Shown: positions 35,165 through 48,025, counted from the stretch's first letter. The stretch: 64,000 nucleotides of DNA from Pegea sp. RAD2-039 (GCA_034620365.1 JAQGEQ010000244.1:496001-560000), one strand, 5' to 3'. Numbers and translations are program-made. The notes: generated from the sequence alone by a model not told the origin.

Positions 35165-35800
35165 TTCAAAACTTTTCTTTCATCCAATAGTTTCTGATCT
35201 CAATAAGTTTGATGGTAGTCTATCAATTGTCGTTCTTTTTCAAGTTAATCTAATCCAAACAGCTGTGAAGAACTTGAAGTGAGACAATGTCTTATAAAGC
35301 TGAAGTCTTATGAAGTTTCTAAATTATATGCTCATTGCCAAAGCAGCTTTGTTTGGAATTTAAACTGTTTTGAAGAGCTTTTTAGCAGTTTGTAATGATT
35401 AAAAAGAAAAATATTGAGCTTTGTAATTGCTGTAATGCTCTAACCTTAACTTTGTAATAAATTATTGAAAACAAGTATAATTTGATTTTTCAATACTTTA
35501 GATATGAACTAAACTCAACATTATTATTTTGAAAATTCACGTTTCAAATTAAATATATAAATTTTTAAAGGTTGGTGTTTAGTGATTAAACAGTTGTTAC
35601 AACTTGGCAAAATAAATCGTTAGTTTGCTGATTTTATAAACAATTTATAGAATATTTTTTTGAAATGTTGTCAAATTCTTGGAAGTTCTAAGAGAGATCA
35701 TAATATATTAAACTGGTATTGGAATCTTTTTCGAACACCAAAATTAGAATACTAGAATTCTACAAAGTAGTGCAAAAATTTTAACATATGGTTATTTCTA
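35165..35800. other. Low-copy DNA around the small membrane gene
   Basis: No repeat family recognised and no long frame. On the minus strand 35,165-35,420 would be the 5' flank of the small gene. Confidence 0.35.
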
Positions 35801-35832
35801 TAGCATTTGTTTTCTTAACCAGCCTGCGTTGA

Positions 35833-35952
35833 CCAGAAAGATTTTTTAAATCTTCATTTAAAGATAACTTTCATATTTCATTAGGAAGCTACGACGCTGG
35901 TGATTTTTGTTTTGCTTTAAAAGATAACTTTATCACTTCAAAAATAACACAT
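35833..35952 (+). pseudogene. Coding-like stretch, possible terminal exon
   Basis: A frame of 40 codons, open to a TAA at 35,953-35,955, reads SFKDNFHISLGSYDAGDFCF and then ALKDNFITSKITH. KDNF occurs twice, about 20 codons apart, so a short internal duplication is possible. A pyrimidine-rich tract ending in CCAG lies at about 35,820 and another CAG at about 35,835, so it could be the last exon of a spliced gene. No family recognised and no second copy seen. Confidence 0.3.
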
Positions 35953-36055
35953 TAATGAAAAATTCTCTATTTTTAGAACATTTACACAAGTTTCGAACTG
36001 ATTAACCACAGTTACAAATAATTATTCAAACTTATAATGTTTATCCTTAATTACT

Positions 36056-36507
36056 GAGCTAACAAATTATTTGGTTAGGTTTTCCTAATTTTTTAGGGAA
36101 TTCTAATTTGTAAACTGTAAATTTGACAGTATCAAAATTAAAAAATTAATACTTAAAACATTGTTAAAATTGATAAGTATCAAATATTAAAGAGTTTAAA
36201 CTATTTGAACATCATATTACTTATAGTTTTTTTCACTTTCATCAGAAAACTATGTTCATTATAAAAAAACAAATAAAATTATCATTGATTTATTTCTTAA
36301 AAGATTTTTTGATGAATTTTGATTTGATTTAAAGTTGGTAAAAATTATTCAGCAAACTTAAAAAAGAAATTTAATTTTAAATAATCTCTTATTTATAAAC
36401 CCAAAAAAGAATAGATTTTATTTGATTATCCAAAGGATTAGTGAATAAATAATAATAAATAACTAAATATCAAAAGCTGGAAAGTTATTGTTTTGTGTTT
36501 AGCATAA
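36056..36507 (+). repeat. Duplicated segment, direct copy at 52,471-52,916
   Basis: The two copies share 'atttggttaggttttcctaa' and about 450 bp in register. No gene. Confidence 0.7.
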
Positions 36508-36574
36508 AGTTACAAAGAAACTAAATAAATTTTCTGATGATTGACAGTTTATGATTAAGTTTATGCATATAATT

Positions 36575-36930
36575 GACTAAGAAAGTTGAACATTTCGTTG
36601 TGAGTTTCCGAAGAATGTGGAAAATGAATATCAAACACTTCTAGTTGTGGTTGGTGCATTAGGAATAACATCAAATGAGTACAAAAATTTAATTCAAGAA
36701 GTTATTTGAGCTATGTACCAGGACGATTCGAAAAACATAGATATCTTGCAAACAGCGCACATACAACATAAACTTTTGATGACTAGTAGAATTTGAAAAA
36801 TTTCTCAAATTTTTTCACTTGTTGCTTACTTTTACTTTATGACATCATTTGTTATACTAGACATTGTACGTTGACCTATTAATTATTGCTAAAGTAAGTT
36901 TCACTGTTTTATTTTTGTTGCTGTCTTTTT
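36575..36930 (+). mobile_element. LINE fossil: reverse-transcriptase C-terminus and 3' UTR
   Basis: The frame from 36,605 reads FPKNVENEYQTLLVVVGALG and then ITSNEYKNLIQEVI. It meets a TGA at 36,707-36,709 and continues as AMYQDDSKNIDILQTAHI to a TGA at 36,794. The order 'hydrophobic-VVVGALG ... (L/I)Q(T)AHI' is the C-terminal signature found after the RT domain in many invertebrate LINE ORFs, which I recall chiefly from R2-like and related clades. Only this end is present, as expected for 5'-truncated LINE copies. The 3' flank to 36,930 is shared with 34,370-34,520 and is probably the 3' UTR. Confidence 0.5.
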
Positions 36931-37684
36931 TCAAAACTACTTAAAATACAAACCAAATATTATATATTATCGAAAAGATAAATTTATAGTTATATTAATT
37001 ATTACAATACAAGAAATAACATTTTGTTTTCAACTGAGAGTGTCATTCAGTGAAAAACTGTTTAAACTTATTTTTTTAAAATAACTATTTAAATTTCGAA
37101 TTTGACTTGTTAATCAGGTAAACTTATTTAGCTAACAAAACTAAAATTATAATTTTCTAAACTTGTACTTTTGCTAAAATATCTACAAAACGATGTAGAC
37201 TTTTTTGACTGTTTGAAAATGAACAGTAAAATTTCCAACAAATTTTCATTACATTTTAAACTACAATTTTGTTTTGTTGTTAAAAAATCAGATGAAAGAA
37301 CCTTTAAATTGAAATTAATAATTATTATAAGAATTATCTTTAGATGAGATTAATAGAAAACATTTAAACTCAACCTTTAAAATATATATGATAATAAATA
37401 TCCAATTAATCGAAAACTTTTCAATTTCGAAAAATTTTTAATTTCTTTTACTATCAATCTTACATAGAAAGTATTTCCTTCTTCTTAGTAGATGATAAAT
37501 TTTAGTTTTAAACTGTTTAAAGATTTTTTTAAAACTATAACTATTATAAAAACTTTTTATATAAAGTTAATTGTATGAGTATATGAGGTTAGGGTTACAA
37601 CTAAAAATTGTATTTTTAGTTGTTTTTTTTACTAAAGACAAAAATCATATTTATACATTTAATATTTTACTAAATTTGTTGTAA
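36931..37684. repeat. R5-tail and FB-spacer sequence
   Basis: 36,980-37,100 resembles the R5 tail (30,880-30,990; 'ttttcaactgagagtgtcat'). 37,430-37,600 resembles the AT-rich spacer between FB boxes A and B, reversed (compare 51,540-51,690). No gene. Confidence 0.45.
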
Positions 37685-38640
37685 ATCTGATAATAAAAAT
37701 TTCATTATCTTAATAGCAAAGAAGTTATTAAAAATCATAGTGAAAATCATTAACAAAGCAAAAAATGATTTACAAAAAGAAAACTGTTAAAACAATTGTC
37801 ACAATTAAATAATATGAAAATTTCATTTGATAAAGCATTTATTCCGATAAATTCAATAAACTCCGATAAAAGCACTTTTAAATTTGAAAGTTTGTTCGAA
37901 TAAATTCTTAGTTTTGGATTAATCTATCGACATATGGTCGATGTCAAAAATGTTTACTTGATTGTAGTGTTGTCTTAAACTGAGGATTATTTTTCAATAT
38001 AAAAATGTTTTTTTATCTAGTATTTGTCTGGAAAAAAAATATTTTTCAAAAATTCATTTCATAAATTTGAATTAATTATAATCATAGTAATAATTTTGTA
38101 TGTTGACAATAAAGAAAAAAACAAATTGCTTTTACTAATTTTGATTACCTTATTTAATATTTTTCTAAATTTGATCAATTTGATCAATTTGATGAATTAT
38201 TCCTTCATATTTTTAAATAAACTCAAATACAATGAAAATTAAAAAAGTTCATAATCGGCAGCATCTGCCAAAGTAAAATAGTAGATAGTTTGATAGATTT
38301 TTATTACATAAAAATGTATGTTACAAAGTTTAAAGTTATTTTGCATTTAAAATAAAAAAATAATTTCCTATAAAAATTTTAATTTCGTTTGATACGAAAA
38401 GTTACTTGTTAATTTAGTTTTGTTTGCAATTTAAATATAATTATCATAATTTCATCAAAGTTTGAAAGTAAGCCTTAAAATTCAAGTTATCAAATATCAC
38501 TAACAAAAACATAGACTGAAGCAATGCAAGGATTTCAAAATTATCTATCTGTAGCGACGTCTAGCGTCAACTTTTTCTAATATAGAAACATAAAACTCAA
38601 AAATCATTAATTAAATTTTTATCATTTTTATCAAAACTAA
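37685..38640 (+). repeat. Duplicated segment, direct copy at 53,075-54,040
   Basis: About 950 bp matches 53,075-54,040 very closely. It holds an R3 edge, a reversed FB piece (C at 37,925-37,943; B at about 38,019) and R5 with GACGTCTAGCGTC at 38,561. A 72-codon frame at 38,024-38,242 is open in both copies, but it begins at TTG inside box B and is a run of Ile/Leu/Asn from AT-rich DNA. I do not call it a gene. Confidence 0.75.
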
Positions 38641-38689
38641 GTTTTTACTTTAAACTTAAGTTATCAACTTCTGTTGTTTAAAAAACAGT

Positions 38690-39075
38690 TTAACAAATAA
38701 CGTCTCAGTTTAACTCAAGTTAACATTAAAATAACGCTTTTTAATTTGCTGTACAATCACAAATTTGACGGTACAATATTTTTAGATTTACAGTTTAATT
38801 TTGCAATAATTTTGTAAAAGTAGTTTCTTCTTCATTTGTTTTGGAAATTTTCTAATATAAAGCATTTTTGATTTGTTTCATTGAAAGAAGATTAATTAAC
38901 AAAGAATGGAGATAAGGAAATAACTCTATTCCAATAAAATTATTACTAATAACAAATGATAAGAATAACAAATTAAAATTAAACTTTCTTTAATGACACT
39001 AATTAAATATAGAAGAAAGTTAGATTTTAAAATGGTTAATTACTATAATCAAATTACAACTTTCTAATTACATCA
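38690..39075 (-). repeat. R6 repeat, 5' part
   Basis: Reverse of 61,435-61,800; same orientation as 43,560-43,930. It joins directly to the FB piece on its right. Confidence 0.65.
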
Positions 39076-39089
39076 CCGACAATAATGTT

Positions 39090-39860
39090 GATTTACTTTC
39101 GCTAGTTTATAGTAATTTTGCTTTTAAATCATTTTGCTACCCAATAAATTAATTAAATTGTTTAAAAAATTAGATTAGCATGTAATCATCGTAAGTTTTT
39201 GTATCAAATCAGGATTTTAATTGAATACAACGACAAACCACATTTTTTTCAAAAATCAAAAATTATATTATTGACAAACATTTGATGTCAAATTAATACT
39301 CACAACAATTAGTTTTATTAATTAAACTATTCAAGCAGTTTTAAATTTAAAAGTTTGCTGTTATTTGTACTTGTTAGATTATTTTATCGACAAATGGTCG
39401 ATAACAAAAATTGTATCTCATGTGATTCAGTATCATAAAGGTTAAAGAATATTTCTTAATATAAAATTATCTTTTCATCTAGTATTTGTCAGGAGAAAAG
39501 TTAGTTTCGATTTTTTTTTTAAGTTTGATTTATTTAAAACATTGAGACAATTTTGATTTCTTTTGTAAATAATCTTCTAAATACATGAGTTCCTACTTCT
39601 TGGTGCGTTTTAAATTTTAGTTTTAAAGTTTTAAATTATTTTTCAAAATTAAAACTATTACATTTACTTTTTTCTAAAGGTAATTGTATGAACTAAAAAA
39701 AAAACTTATTTGTATGTTAAAAAATAATTTTTTGTAAGCTCAAAGTCATTGAGTAACACCATCTGCCTGAAATATAGGAAGATACAACGTTTATAAGTTT
39801 TTAAAAAATAAACATAATACTGTTATAGTGACATCTTGTGACTGAAAATTAAATAATAAA
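39090..39860 (-). repeat. FB unit, order A-B-C-D-E-G on the minus strand
   Basis: A is 39,744-39,843 (100 nt), B is about 39,478, C is 39,385-39,403 (perfect stem), a mutated D (TTTGATGTCAAATT) is about 39,281, E is about 39,215 and G is about 39,130. Nearly the whole order is in one unit. Confidence 0.8.
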
Positions 39861-40734
39861 ATAAATTAAATAATTATTAAAACTCAATTAAACTTTACAA
39901 AAGTTTAAATTTAAAGTCTTACCTAGTAAACTTTAATAAAAGTGATATGTCATTTTTTTAACAATTTTTACTTACACGAAACAAACACTTTTTTTAAATT
40001 TAATAAATTTAATATTTTTTAAAACAAACTTAGATAAGAAAATAAACAATGAAAATATTTAAAAGAATATGAATATTTTTATAGTTATATGTTTAATGAC
40101 TGTACATTAAAAAAATGTTGTCAAGCGAGAGTAATAATGTGTGAAAAAATATTTAAACTGATTTCTTATTTATAGAATTATTTCAGTTTTAAGATGGTGT
40201 TTTTACCAACTGAATTTCTTTAGCTAACAAAACTCAAATTTACTTTTTTAATTTTATACTTTTACTACAATATCCTCAAAATAAAGTATATATATTTAAT
40301 ATTTTTGAAGTTGGAAAGTAAAATTTCAAATATTTTTCCTTCACATTTTAAACTATAATTTTGTTTGATTTTGAATTATTTAATTTTTTAAACAAAATTA
40401 CTTTGACATCGGCTATCAGTTGAATATCTAGAAGTTTTACTCAAGAAAAAATTTTAATTATCTCATTTTATAATTTACAGTTTTCACTAATCACTTTATT
40501 GTTTTGACTACAAATATTTTTGACTGCTATCATTAACCCAAACATTATTATGATAATTATTTTAATATATTTGTTTAATATCTATAAAATTATTTGTTTT
40601 CGTTTCAATCAGACTGAATATTTCTATATAGTTAATGTATTTTTATCTTCCTTCTAAATCATTTTTAATTTTAAGGGCTAACAAAATTAGAAATATATAA
40701 AGTTAGTACAAAATTTGTATTAGTATATTAGAAA
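39861..40734. repeat. AT-rich DNA with a diverged R7 copy
   Basis: 40,395-40,640 is a diverged R7 copy. The rest is AT-rich with no frame of note. Confidence 0.4.
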
Positions 40735-41820
40735 ATACTAGCTTTATAATCAGCTAATATTAGTTTTGCCTTCAGCAGAGTGGCGCAGCGGAAGCGTGCT
40801 GGGCTCATAACCCAGAAGTCGATGGATCGAAACCATCCTCTGCTATGTGCACTGTAATCATTTAATGACAGTTACCTAGTTTAGTTGTCATGGTAGACTA
40901 TGTTCGATTCCTAGCTACAGTATTATTTTTTTTAATGTTTAATTTTTTCTTCTTTTCACCATTCTTTCATATACTATACTCAAATTTGTTTATACCTATT
41001 AAAGCTTGAGCTTATCTTACAATATTTTTTTATTCACTTCTAAATGGTGTTTTCAAAAAACTAAATTTGAGTTTAAACCTAAATAAATTCAAAGACTTAT
41101 AAATAATTTATTAGTGATTTAAACAACTTTTTTTAATTATCTTTAATTATTTATATATTTTTTTTTTCCATTCAAATTTATATTAAAGTTTATTTGAAAA
41201 CAAAATTCAACAGCTACAGTTTGTAGGTCTATATATGTCATAACGATTTAATACTCAGAATTATAAATTTTAATTTAAAGTGAAATTTTTCATAAAAATT
41301 AGTTTGATAAATGCAACAACAAGTATATAACCTAATATTAAAAATATTCTCAAATATTTTAACTAAGAAAAGTTTTCTGTTTTACATAAGACACATCAAT
41401 TTTACCAAAAAGTCCCCAAAATACTTAACAATTACGCAAACATTTAGAATGTTATCATGAAATGATTTTTAGCACACATTAGCGTACTGCAAGAAAAGGC
41501 TTTATAGATGGAAAAGTCAAATAAAAATTATAAAATTGTATTTAGAATTCAACTTCTAGTGAAAAGACAAAAATTATAATTGCTTTCTTAATTTCTAAAA
41601 ATTTGGTTTTAATTTTGAATAAGTTTTATTTATGTTTAGTTCTCTTCTCAAAAATGTTATTTTTATATCATTAGTAAATTCAAGTAAACTTAGTCATTAT
41701 ATAATATTTTTGAAGTATCACTTATAAACATTACATCAAATATTACTCTAACTGATTAGTAGAAATTTTGTTAGGTTCTAACTACTTTTCTAAAATATTA
41801 AAGTAAAAACTCTGTAGTGA
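40735..41820 (+). repeat. tRNA-containing dispersed repeat, fullest copy
   Basis: A 5' flank (40,735-40,773) shared with the heads at 5,581 and 48,005 precedes the tRNA. A second, tRNA-like block with B-box-type GTTCGATTCCTAGCTACAG ends at 40,919, followed by T8 at 40,926-40,933. From there to 41,820 the sequence is the reverse of 300-1,210. A Pol III transcript from the tRNA promoter would be expected to end at the T8 run, giving a composite SINE-like RNA of about 155 nt. Confidence 0.65.
40774..40845 (+). tRNA. Initiator tRNA-Met (CAT), intact sequence within a repeat
   Basis: It is 72 nt with a full cloverleaf: acceptor AGCAGAG pairs with CTCTGCT, anticodon stem CTGGG with CCCAG, T stem GATGG with CCATC; the anticodon CAT is at 40,806-40,808. 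Initiator hallmarks are A1:T72, three G:C pairs under the anticodon loop, and ATCGAAA instead of TTC in the T loop. By memory it differs from the vertebrate sequence at only two positions. CCA is not encoded, as usual in eukaryotes. Its flanks recur with truncated heads at 5,581-5,601 and 48,005-48,025, so it may be a SINE head rather than the cell's working gene. Confidence 0.8.
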
Positions 41821-42445
41821 CATCTCCTGTTTGAAACTTGTATAGTAAAACACAACTACTTCTTTTTCCTCTTTTCAATTAACTAAAAGTATTCTGTTAA
41901 TATCAGGTTTTTCATGAATTGCCACATAATTGGAAAGAGTGAAAAAAAAAATTATAAGATTATACATTTAAAAAAATCACTATCGCTACTTTGAATAAAT
42001 TTATTTATTGATTTTTTTGATAACCAATAAATTCCATCATAGGTTTACCTGATCAATTGGAAATGTTTGCGATATTCTCAAATAAAAAAAATAAAAGGTT
42101 TTTAAGTTGTAATTATCGTAAGTATTTGTAAATCAAATTAATATCCCGTTCATTACAACAATATATAACAATTTTTTCAAAATTTTAAGATTATAATATA
42201 GACAACTATTTGATGTCAAATTACAAATCATGCCAAGTAATTTGATCAAATGAAACTTTTTTAGCAAATTTAAATTCAAAAGTTTACTTCTAGTTTTTAT
42301 TTGTAAATATTGGATTTAATTATAAACAAATGGTTGATTTCAAAAATATCAAGCTGATCGAAGCTATCATACCAAGAGTTAAGAACATTTATTCTTATAA
42401 AGATATCTTTTCATCTAATATTTCTCAGGAGAAAAACTTGCCTTT
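41821..42445 (-). repeat. FB piece, decayed, minus strand
   Basis: G is about 42,020, E about 42,140, D mutated (TTTGATGTCAAATT) at about 42,209, C worn (TATAAACAAATGGTTGATTTC) near 42,321, and B about 42,413. Confidence 0.65.
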
Positions 42446-42960
42446 AAAATTTTTATTTTTCTTCAAAACTTTGATCAAAATTAGAAAATATCAAATAAAG
42501 TAATCAAAATTAGCAAAAGCAATTTGCTTTTATGTTCTTTGTCATTATACAAAACTATTCTTATGAATATTTGTGAAAATTTGTGAAAAAGAGAAAAATT
42601 TTGGAAAAATTAGTTTTTTCCGGACAAACACTAGATGAAAAGAAGTTTTTAATATGAAGAATATTCTTCAGTATCAGATTAGATCTTCTACTAGATTTAC
42701 TAGTCGGTTATTTTTCATATCCACCATTTGTCGATCAATTAATGGGAAGGCTTAAACGGAGAAGTACAAACAAGACAAAGTTAAAACAACTTGAATGTTT
42801 CAATTAATAAAATTAAACTCCGTGAATTGCAATTTGACATCAAATGTTTGTCGATTTTATACTTTTGAAACTTTAAAGAAATTGTTATTTGTTGTTGAAT
42901 TCAACTGGATAGTAATTTGCATTTATAAAGAATTATATGCTTGAATTATAGAATTATGTG
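42446..42960 (+). repeat. FB piece, order B-C-D-E
   Basis: B is near 42,620 (TTCCGGACAAACACTAGATG), C is worn at 42,718-42,736, D is mutated near 42,835 and E is near 42,905. With the preceding piece it forms a tail-to-tail inverted pair with B boxes inside. Confidence 0.7.
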
Positions 42961-43059
42961 TTTATATTTTTATATTCATTCAAACTATCTTGCAATTTAA
43001 AAAAAAAGAATTTAAAAATATTAGTGAGTTAAATTACAGGATCGAAGAATTACTTAAAA

Positions 43060-43250
43060 TAAGCATCAATTAACGACTTGTCGAAGATAACTATAAATTA
43101 CTTAAGAACCTATTAAACATTGAAAGTCACATAAAAAAATTAATCTTTATTATGAAAGAATTGAAAAGAGACTTAATTTTTAAAATCGACCATTTGTCGA
43201 TAGAATAATCAGACAAATACAACAGTTAAAACAGTTTAACATTGTTTGAA
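43060..43250 (+). repeat. FB fragment with hairpin C
   Basis: C is at 43,185-43,201 with a 6-bp stem and loop CATTT. Other boxes are missing or worn. Confidence 0.6.
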
Positions 43251-43299
43251 GAAAGTAATAAATTTTAGATTTAATAAGTTCAGCCAACTGTTTTATTAT

Positions 43300-43930
43300 C
43301 ATCTCATATTTTATTTATCAAATCGAATCAAACTTTATATGAAACTGAAAAAGTTCCGGTTCACTGATTTTATTATTCAGACTTGTTTATATTTTAAGTA
43401 TAGCGTCGATATACTACTTGTTATTATTTGATTGAAACTGTTTTCAACTTTCTATTTGAACTTTATAAATTTTCTTCCAACTTATTTTTCATTTCATAAA
43501 ATTTCACATTAGTAAATGAAGCAACTCAACTATTATTTTTCAGTTAAAAAACAGTAATTTAACAAAAAAGCTTTTTAATTTGCTTTACAAACGTAAATTT
43601 TACTTTAGAATATTTTTAGATTTACAGTTTAAGTTTGCAATAGTTTTGTAAAGGTAGTTTCATCCTCGTTTGTTGTGTAATTTTTCTAATATAGATACTT
43701 TTGATTTATTCAATTGAAAGAAGTTGGAATAACAAAGAATGGAAATAACCAAATAAATCTATTAAAATAAAATTATTACTAATAACAAATGATAAGAATA
43801 ACAAATTGAAATTAAACTTTCTTTAAAAGCACTAATCAAAAATAGGAGAAAGTTACATCTTAAACTGGTTAACTACGATAACCAAATTACAACCTTCTAA
43901 TTACATCACTGACAAGTTATCAGGACAATT
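43300..43930 (-). repeat. R6 repeat, near full length
   Basis: Reverse of 61,430-62,090 over about 630 bp, including 'gtagtatatcgacgctatac' (43,397-43,416, reversed). A 61-codon frame at 43,246-43,431 is repeat sequence. Confidence 0.75.
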
Positions 43931-45530
43931 GTTATTGTAAAGTTGAAAAAAAAAAAATTTACTATCGTTATAATATTTACTATAATAAAATTCTAAAATT
44001 ATAATTTCGATAAATATTTGATGTCTAATATAAAATTAATATTTTCAAACGAAATAATCAAGCAGTTTTTCATTTAAAAGTTTGCTGTTACTTGTTAGTT
44101 GTATTCACCAAATTATTCTATCGACAAAGGGTCGATATCAAAAATTAATGTAATATTCGCATGTATTGGGCTAGAGGTTAAGACATATTTCTAAATATAA
44201 AAAAATCTTCTCATCTAGTATTTGTTGGTAAAAAGTGAATTTAAAAAAAAAAATTTTATCTTTAAAAGTTTGATTTATGTAAAACTGTGAGGCGATTTTT
44301 ATTTTTTTTTTGCTATCAATCTTATAGAAAAGTATCTCCTATTTTTCGGTGCATAAAGTATTTTAATTATAAGCTGTATAATGATTTTTCAAAACTAAAA
44401 CTATTAGAAATACTTTTTATATAAAGCTAATTGTAAAAGTATGAATATAACTTGTATGAATGTTAATAAATAATGTTTTGTAAGCTCAAAGTCACTGAGC
44501 AACACTATATGTCTGACAGATAAGAGGATACAGCGTTTATAAAATTCTAAAATATAAACATACAACTGTTATAGTGACATCTTGTGACCGAAAAAAATAG
44601 TAAATTAAATGCAATTAAAATTTAAATCAACTGTTTTTATGATACTTAAATAAGTTATAAGTAAAAACTTTACTTAAAATATACTAAGAAAAAATTTCAA
44701 TCAAATTCTATCTTGTCAATTCATTACTAATCAGAGTAAACCTGACTTAAACAAAATATTTGCGATTTGTCTCACTTTTATTAAAGTTCCGTAAAATTAA
44801 ACTTTAAATTGAAACATTTGTAAAATTTAATTGCATTTTACTATTTAGTTTTCAGTCACAAGTTGTCACTATAACATTTTTAGATTTATTTCTTAGAAAC
44901 TAAAAACATTGTAATCTCCTATTTGACAGACAAATAGTGTTGCTCAGTGACTTTGAGCTTACAAAACATTGTTTATTAATTGTCATAGGAAGTTTATTCA
45001 TACTCTTACAATTAACTTTTTATAAATAGAATTGGTAAAAGCATCAGTTTCAAAATATTATTAAACAGTTTAAAACTAAATTGTTTTATACACTAAGAAC
45101 TACCAAATATATTTTTATAAGATTGATAGCAAAATAAATAAAACTCGTCTCACAGTTTTACATAAATCAAACTTTTAAAGATAGATAAAAGATTTTAAAA
45201 AGCACTTTTTCCTGACAAATACTAGATGAGAAGATTTTTTATATAAAGAAATGTTCTATGAATTTTAACATAGATTAACTAAATTAAATTTAATTTTGAT
45301 AACGACCATTTGTCGATAGAATAATCGGACAAATTCAACTAACAAATAACAGAAAAATCTAATTTTAAAACTACTTAGATGTTTTATTTTATTATATTAA
45401 TTAGCGGGATTTTCTATTTGACGTCAAATGTTTGTCAAATTTTATGTTTTTGAAATTTATAATCAACAGGATACAGATTTGAGTTACAAAAACATACTTA
45501 ATGCAAAAAAAAACAAATTAATTTGTTTTG
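43931..45530. repeat. FB head-to-head pair (C-B-A facing A-B-C-D-E)
   Basis: Left half (minus): C 44,119-44,137, B about 44,215, A 44,490-44,589. Right half (plus): A 44,854-44,952 (99 nt), B about 45,212, C 45,300-45,318 (one stem mismatch), D 45,417-45,428, E about 45,467. The halves mirror around about 44.72 kb, so the whole is a foldback of about 1.6 kb. Confidence 0.75.
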
Positions 45531-47199
45531 CAAGCGTTTTTATTTTACTTTATGTAAATCTTTATGTGTTTATTTATAGATAAAAACAAACTAGTTCAAA
45601 AAAGTTATCTTTGAAGTCTAAAAACAGTTTATTCCACAGTTAAGTTTTTAATAATTTTTATTTATAAATAGTTTGAAAATTGTGTTAAATATGTGAAACG
45701 AATAATTGCATTTTGATATTTTAGACAACCAACACTTTGTAACGTTCAACAATCTATACATTGTAATAATGTTGAACTTGGACTATTATTTGACTCTCAA
45801 ATCTATCAGTGATTTACAAAAAAAGAATTTTGATAAAATCAAATAGAAAAACCTATTTGAAAAGTAAAGTTCCCAACTTGCTTTATCAATGTAAATACAG
45901 ACAAATTAATATTTTTTAATAAAATTGTATACAGAAGATCTTTATTAAATGTAAATAAGGAAAACTTGCTAAATACATAACCATACTATGACAAAAAAAG
46001 ATAGAAAAACTCGACTAAATAGAATAAATAATACACTACACTTCATTTGATTTGATTGAAATAAACTTTAAAATATATGAATAAAACTTCTTTTAATTTC
46101 TTTGCATTTAGTGTATCAAACACTTAATAAAACCGTTAAACAAAAATCAAACCATAGATAAATTTATCAGTAATTTTTCATAAAGTTGTATAATCATATG
46201 ATATGTAAATGGTTTTATCAAAATTTTTGCTAGAAGTTTACCAGTAAAAACCAGAACTACAATTATCATTTGATTCATTACTGAACCTATTTGATTTCTT
46301 CATTAGGTGGTTTTATCATGGATTTTTTGTTATGTTTGAAAATGAAGATTTTTATAAAAGTTTATTTGAATTTTATTCATTATAAATCTTATTGAAATAA
46401 AAAGTTTATTTGATCGAATCTATAAAACTTATTACTTATGAAGTAATAACAAAATAAATAAAACATTAGGTAAATATTAGTAAAATACTTTTTATTGTCT
46501 AAATCTACAACATTCGACGACAATCTGAATCTAACTTCTTATAGCAAATTAGTAAACAATACTCTAATTTTAGAACTTTTTCACTTCAAGCTTAGAACTA
46601 ATCAATTTCATTTCTAAAAAAGTTTCAAACTCTGATTATAAATTCAAAAAAAATTTCTATAAAACATTTAGAAAAAAATTCATTTAAAATTGTTACAATC
46701 ATTTTTACATAAAACATACTTTTATATTTATAGTAAAAATAAATCTTTTGAAAATAATTTTAGAAAAATTGATAAATAGCAAATATTAAAAATATAATTT
46801 ACAATGGTTGTCAAAATAAAAAAAAAGTTTTTGTTGTTTAAAATAAATCTAGCTTATAGAAAAAACTTAATTTTTGAAAATTAATTTTGTTAGGACAAAT
46901 GCTAGATTGAAAGAAATTAAGTTTTTTTAATTATATATTTTAATTAAGTATAAGAACTTTCAGCGAAGATTTGATCAGTTACTTTTATGCAATTAACAAT
47001 TTGAAATTGAAAACTTGTCGATAACTCAAAATGAAATAAGTAGCAACTGGTTAATAACCTTATTTCTGAAAATTTCAACCAAATTAGAAGAGTCGTATTA
47101 TCGCGATTTGTAAATAAAAATTAATAGTCGGTTACAAAAAATTGACTCAACTCAGTGCTTCAAACTTCAAAAACAAATTTAAAATATTTTCCAGAAACA

Positions 47200-48000
47200 G
47201 TTTTGTTCAAAATTATAAAAATCTCATATAAAGTAATCATACTTACCAAAAGCAATTTGTTTTTATCTCCAATGTTAGTATAGCAAATCAATATTATGAT
47301 TATGAATAAATCAAATTTAAAAAAAAATCATTTTCGAAAAATAACTTTATTCCGGACAAATACTAGATGAAAAGAAGTTATTATTATGAAGATGTTTATC
47401 CAAAAGATCATATATCTAATATTGCATTTATAAGTTCATAATTTTGATATCGACCATGGGTCGATAAAATAATTCGAAAATCAAAACTAAGAAATATAAA
47501 CAAACCTGCTTTTTAGTTGAAAGTTTCAATTAACAATTAGATGACGTAAATTGCAATTTGACGTCAAATATTTCTGTAAATTTTAGTATTGAAATTTTGT
47601 AGAGTTTGTTATTTGTCTTTGTAAACAACAGGATAGTGATTCGATTTACAGAAAACTTATGATGACTACTACTTAAAAATATTTTATTTGAACAGAATAT
47701 GATTGATCTTAGTGATTAGCAAGATAGTCAATAAATAAATTCAGTATAAACTTTCAGTAGTAAGTTAGAAAATATATTTTTTTCAATTTATACTTATAAT
47801 TTTTCTTTTATTTTCAAATTCTCCAGCGATTTATGAAACATTTTTAGATTAATAGAAGTTAAATTTATCAGTTAATTTTTTTTCAGCCACAAGATGTCTT
47901 TATAATAGTTTTATTTTCATAATTTTAGAGATTATAATTATTCTACCTTTATTTCTACTTGACAAATAGTGCTGCTCAGTGACTTAAAGATTCCAGTTTT
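47200..48000 (+). repeat. FB unit, order B-C-D-E-G-A
   Basis: B about 47,353, C 47,448-47,466 (loop CATGG), D 47,557-47,568, E about 47,626, G about 47,712, A 47,885-47,984 (100 nt). Confidence 0.8.
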
Positions 48001-48004
48001 TATA

Positions 48005-48025
48005 CTTCCGCTGCGCCACTCTGCT
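48005..48025 (-). repeat. Truncated initiator-tRNA head (first 21 nt)
   Basis: Identical to 5,581-5,601 with the same breakpoint. It is the partner of that head within the 3.5-kb duplication, not an independent truncation. Confidence 0.75.

Noticed and set aside
38024-38242. 72-codon frame, also at 53,409-53,627, nearly identical
   Set aside because: It starts at TTG, lies inside a duplicated repeat across FB box B, and its Ile/Leu/Asn runs come from AT-rich DNA. The similarity is explained by the recent duplication.
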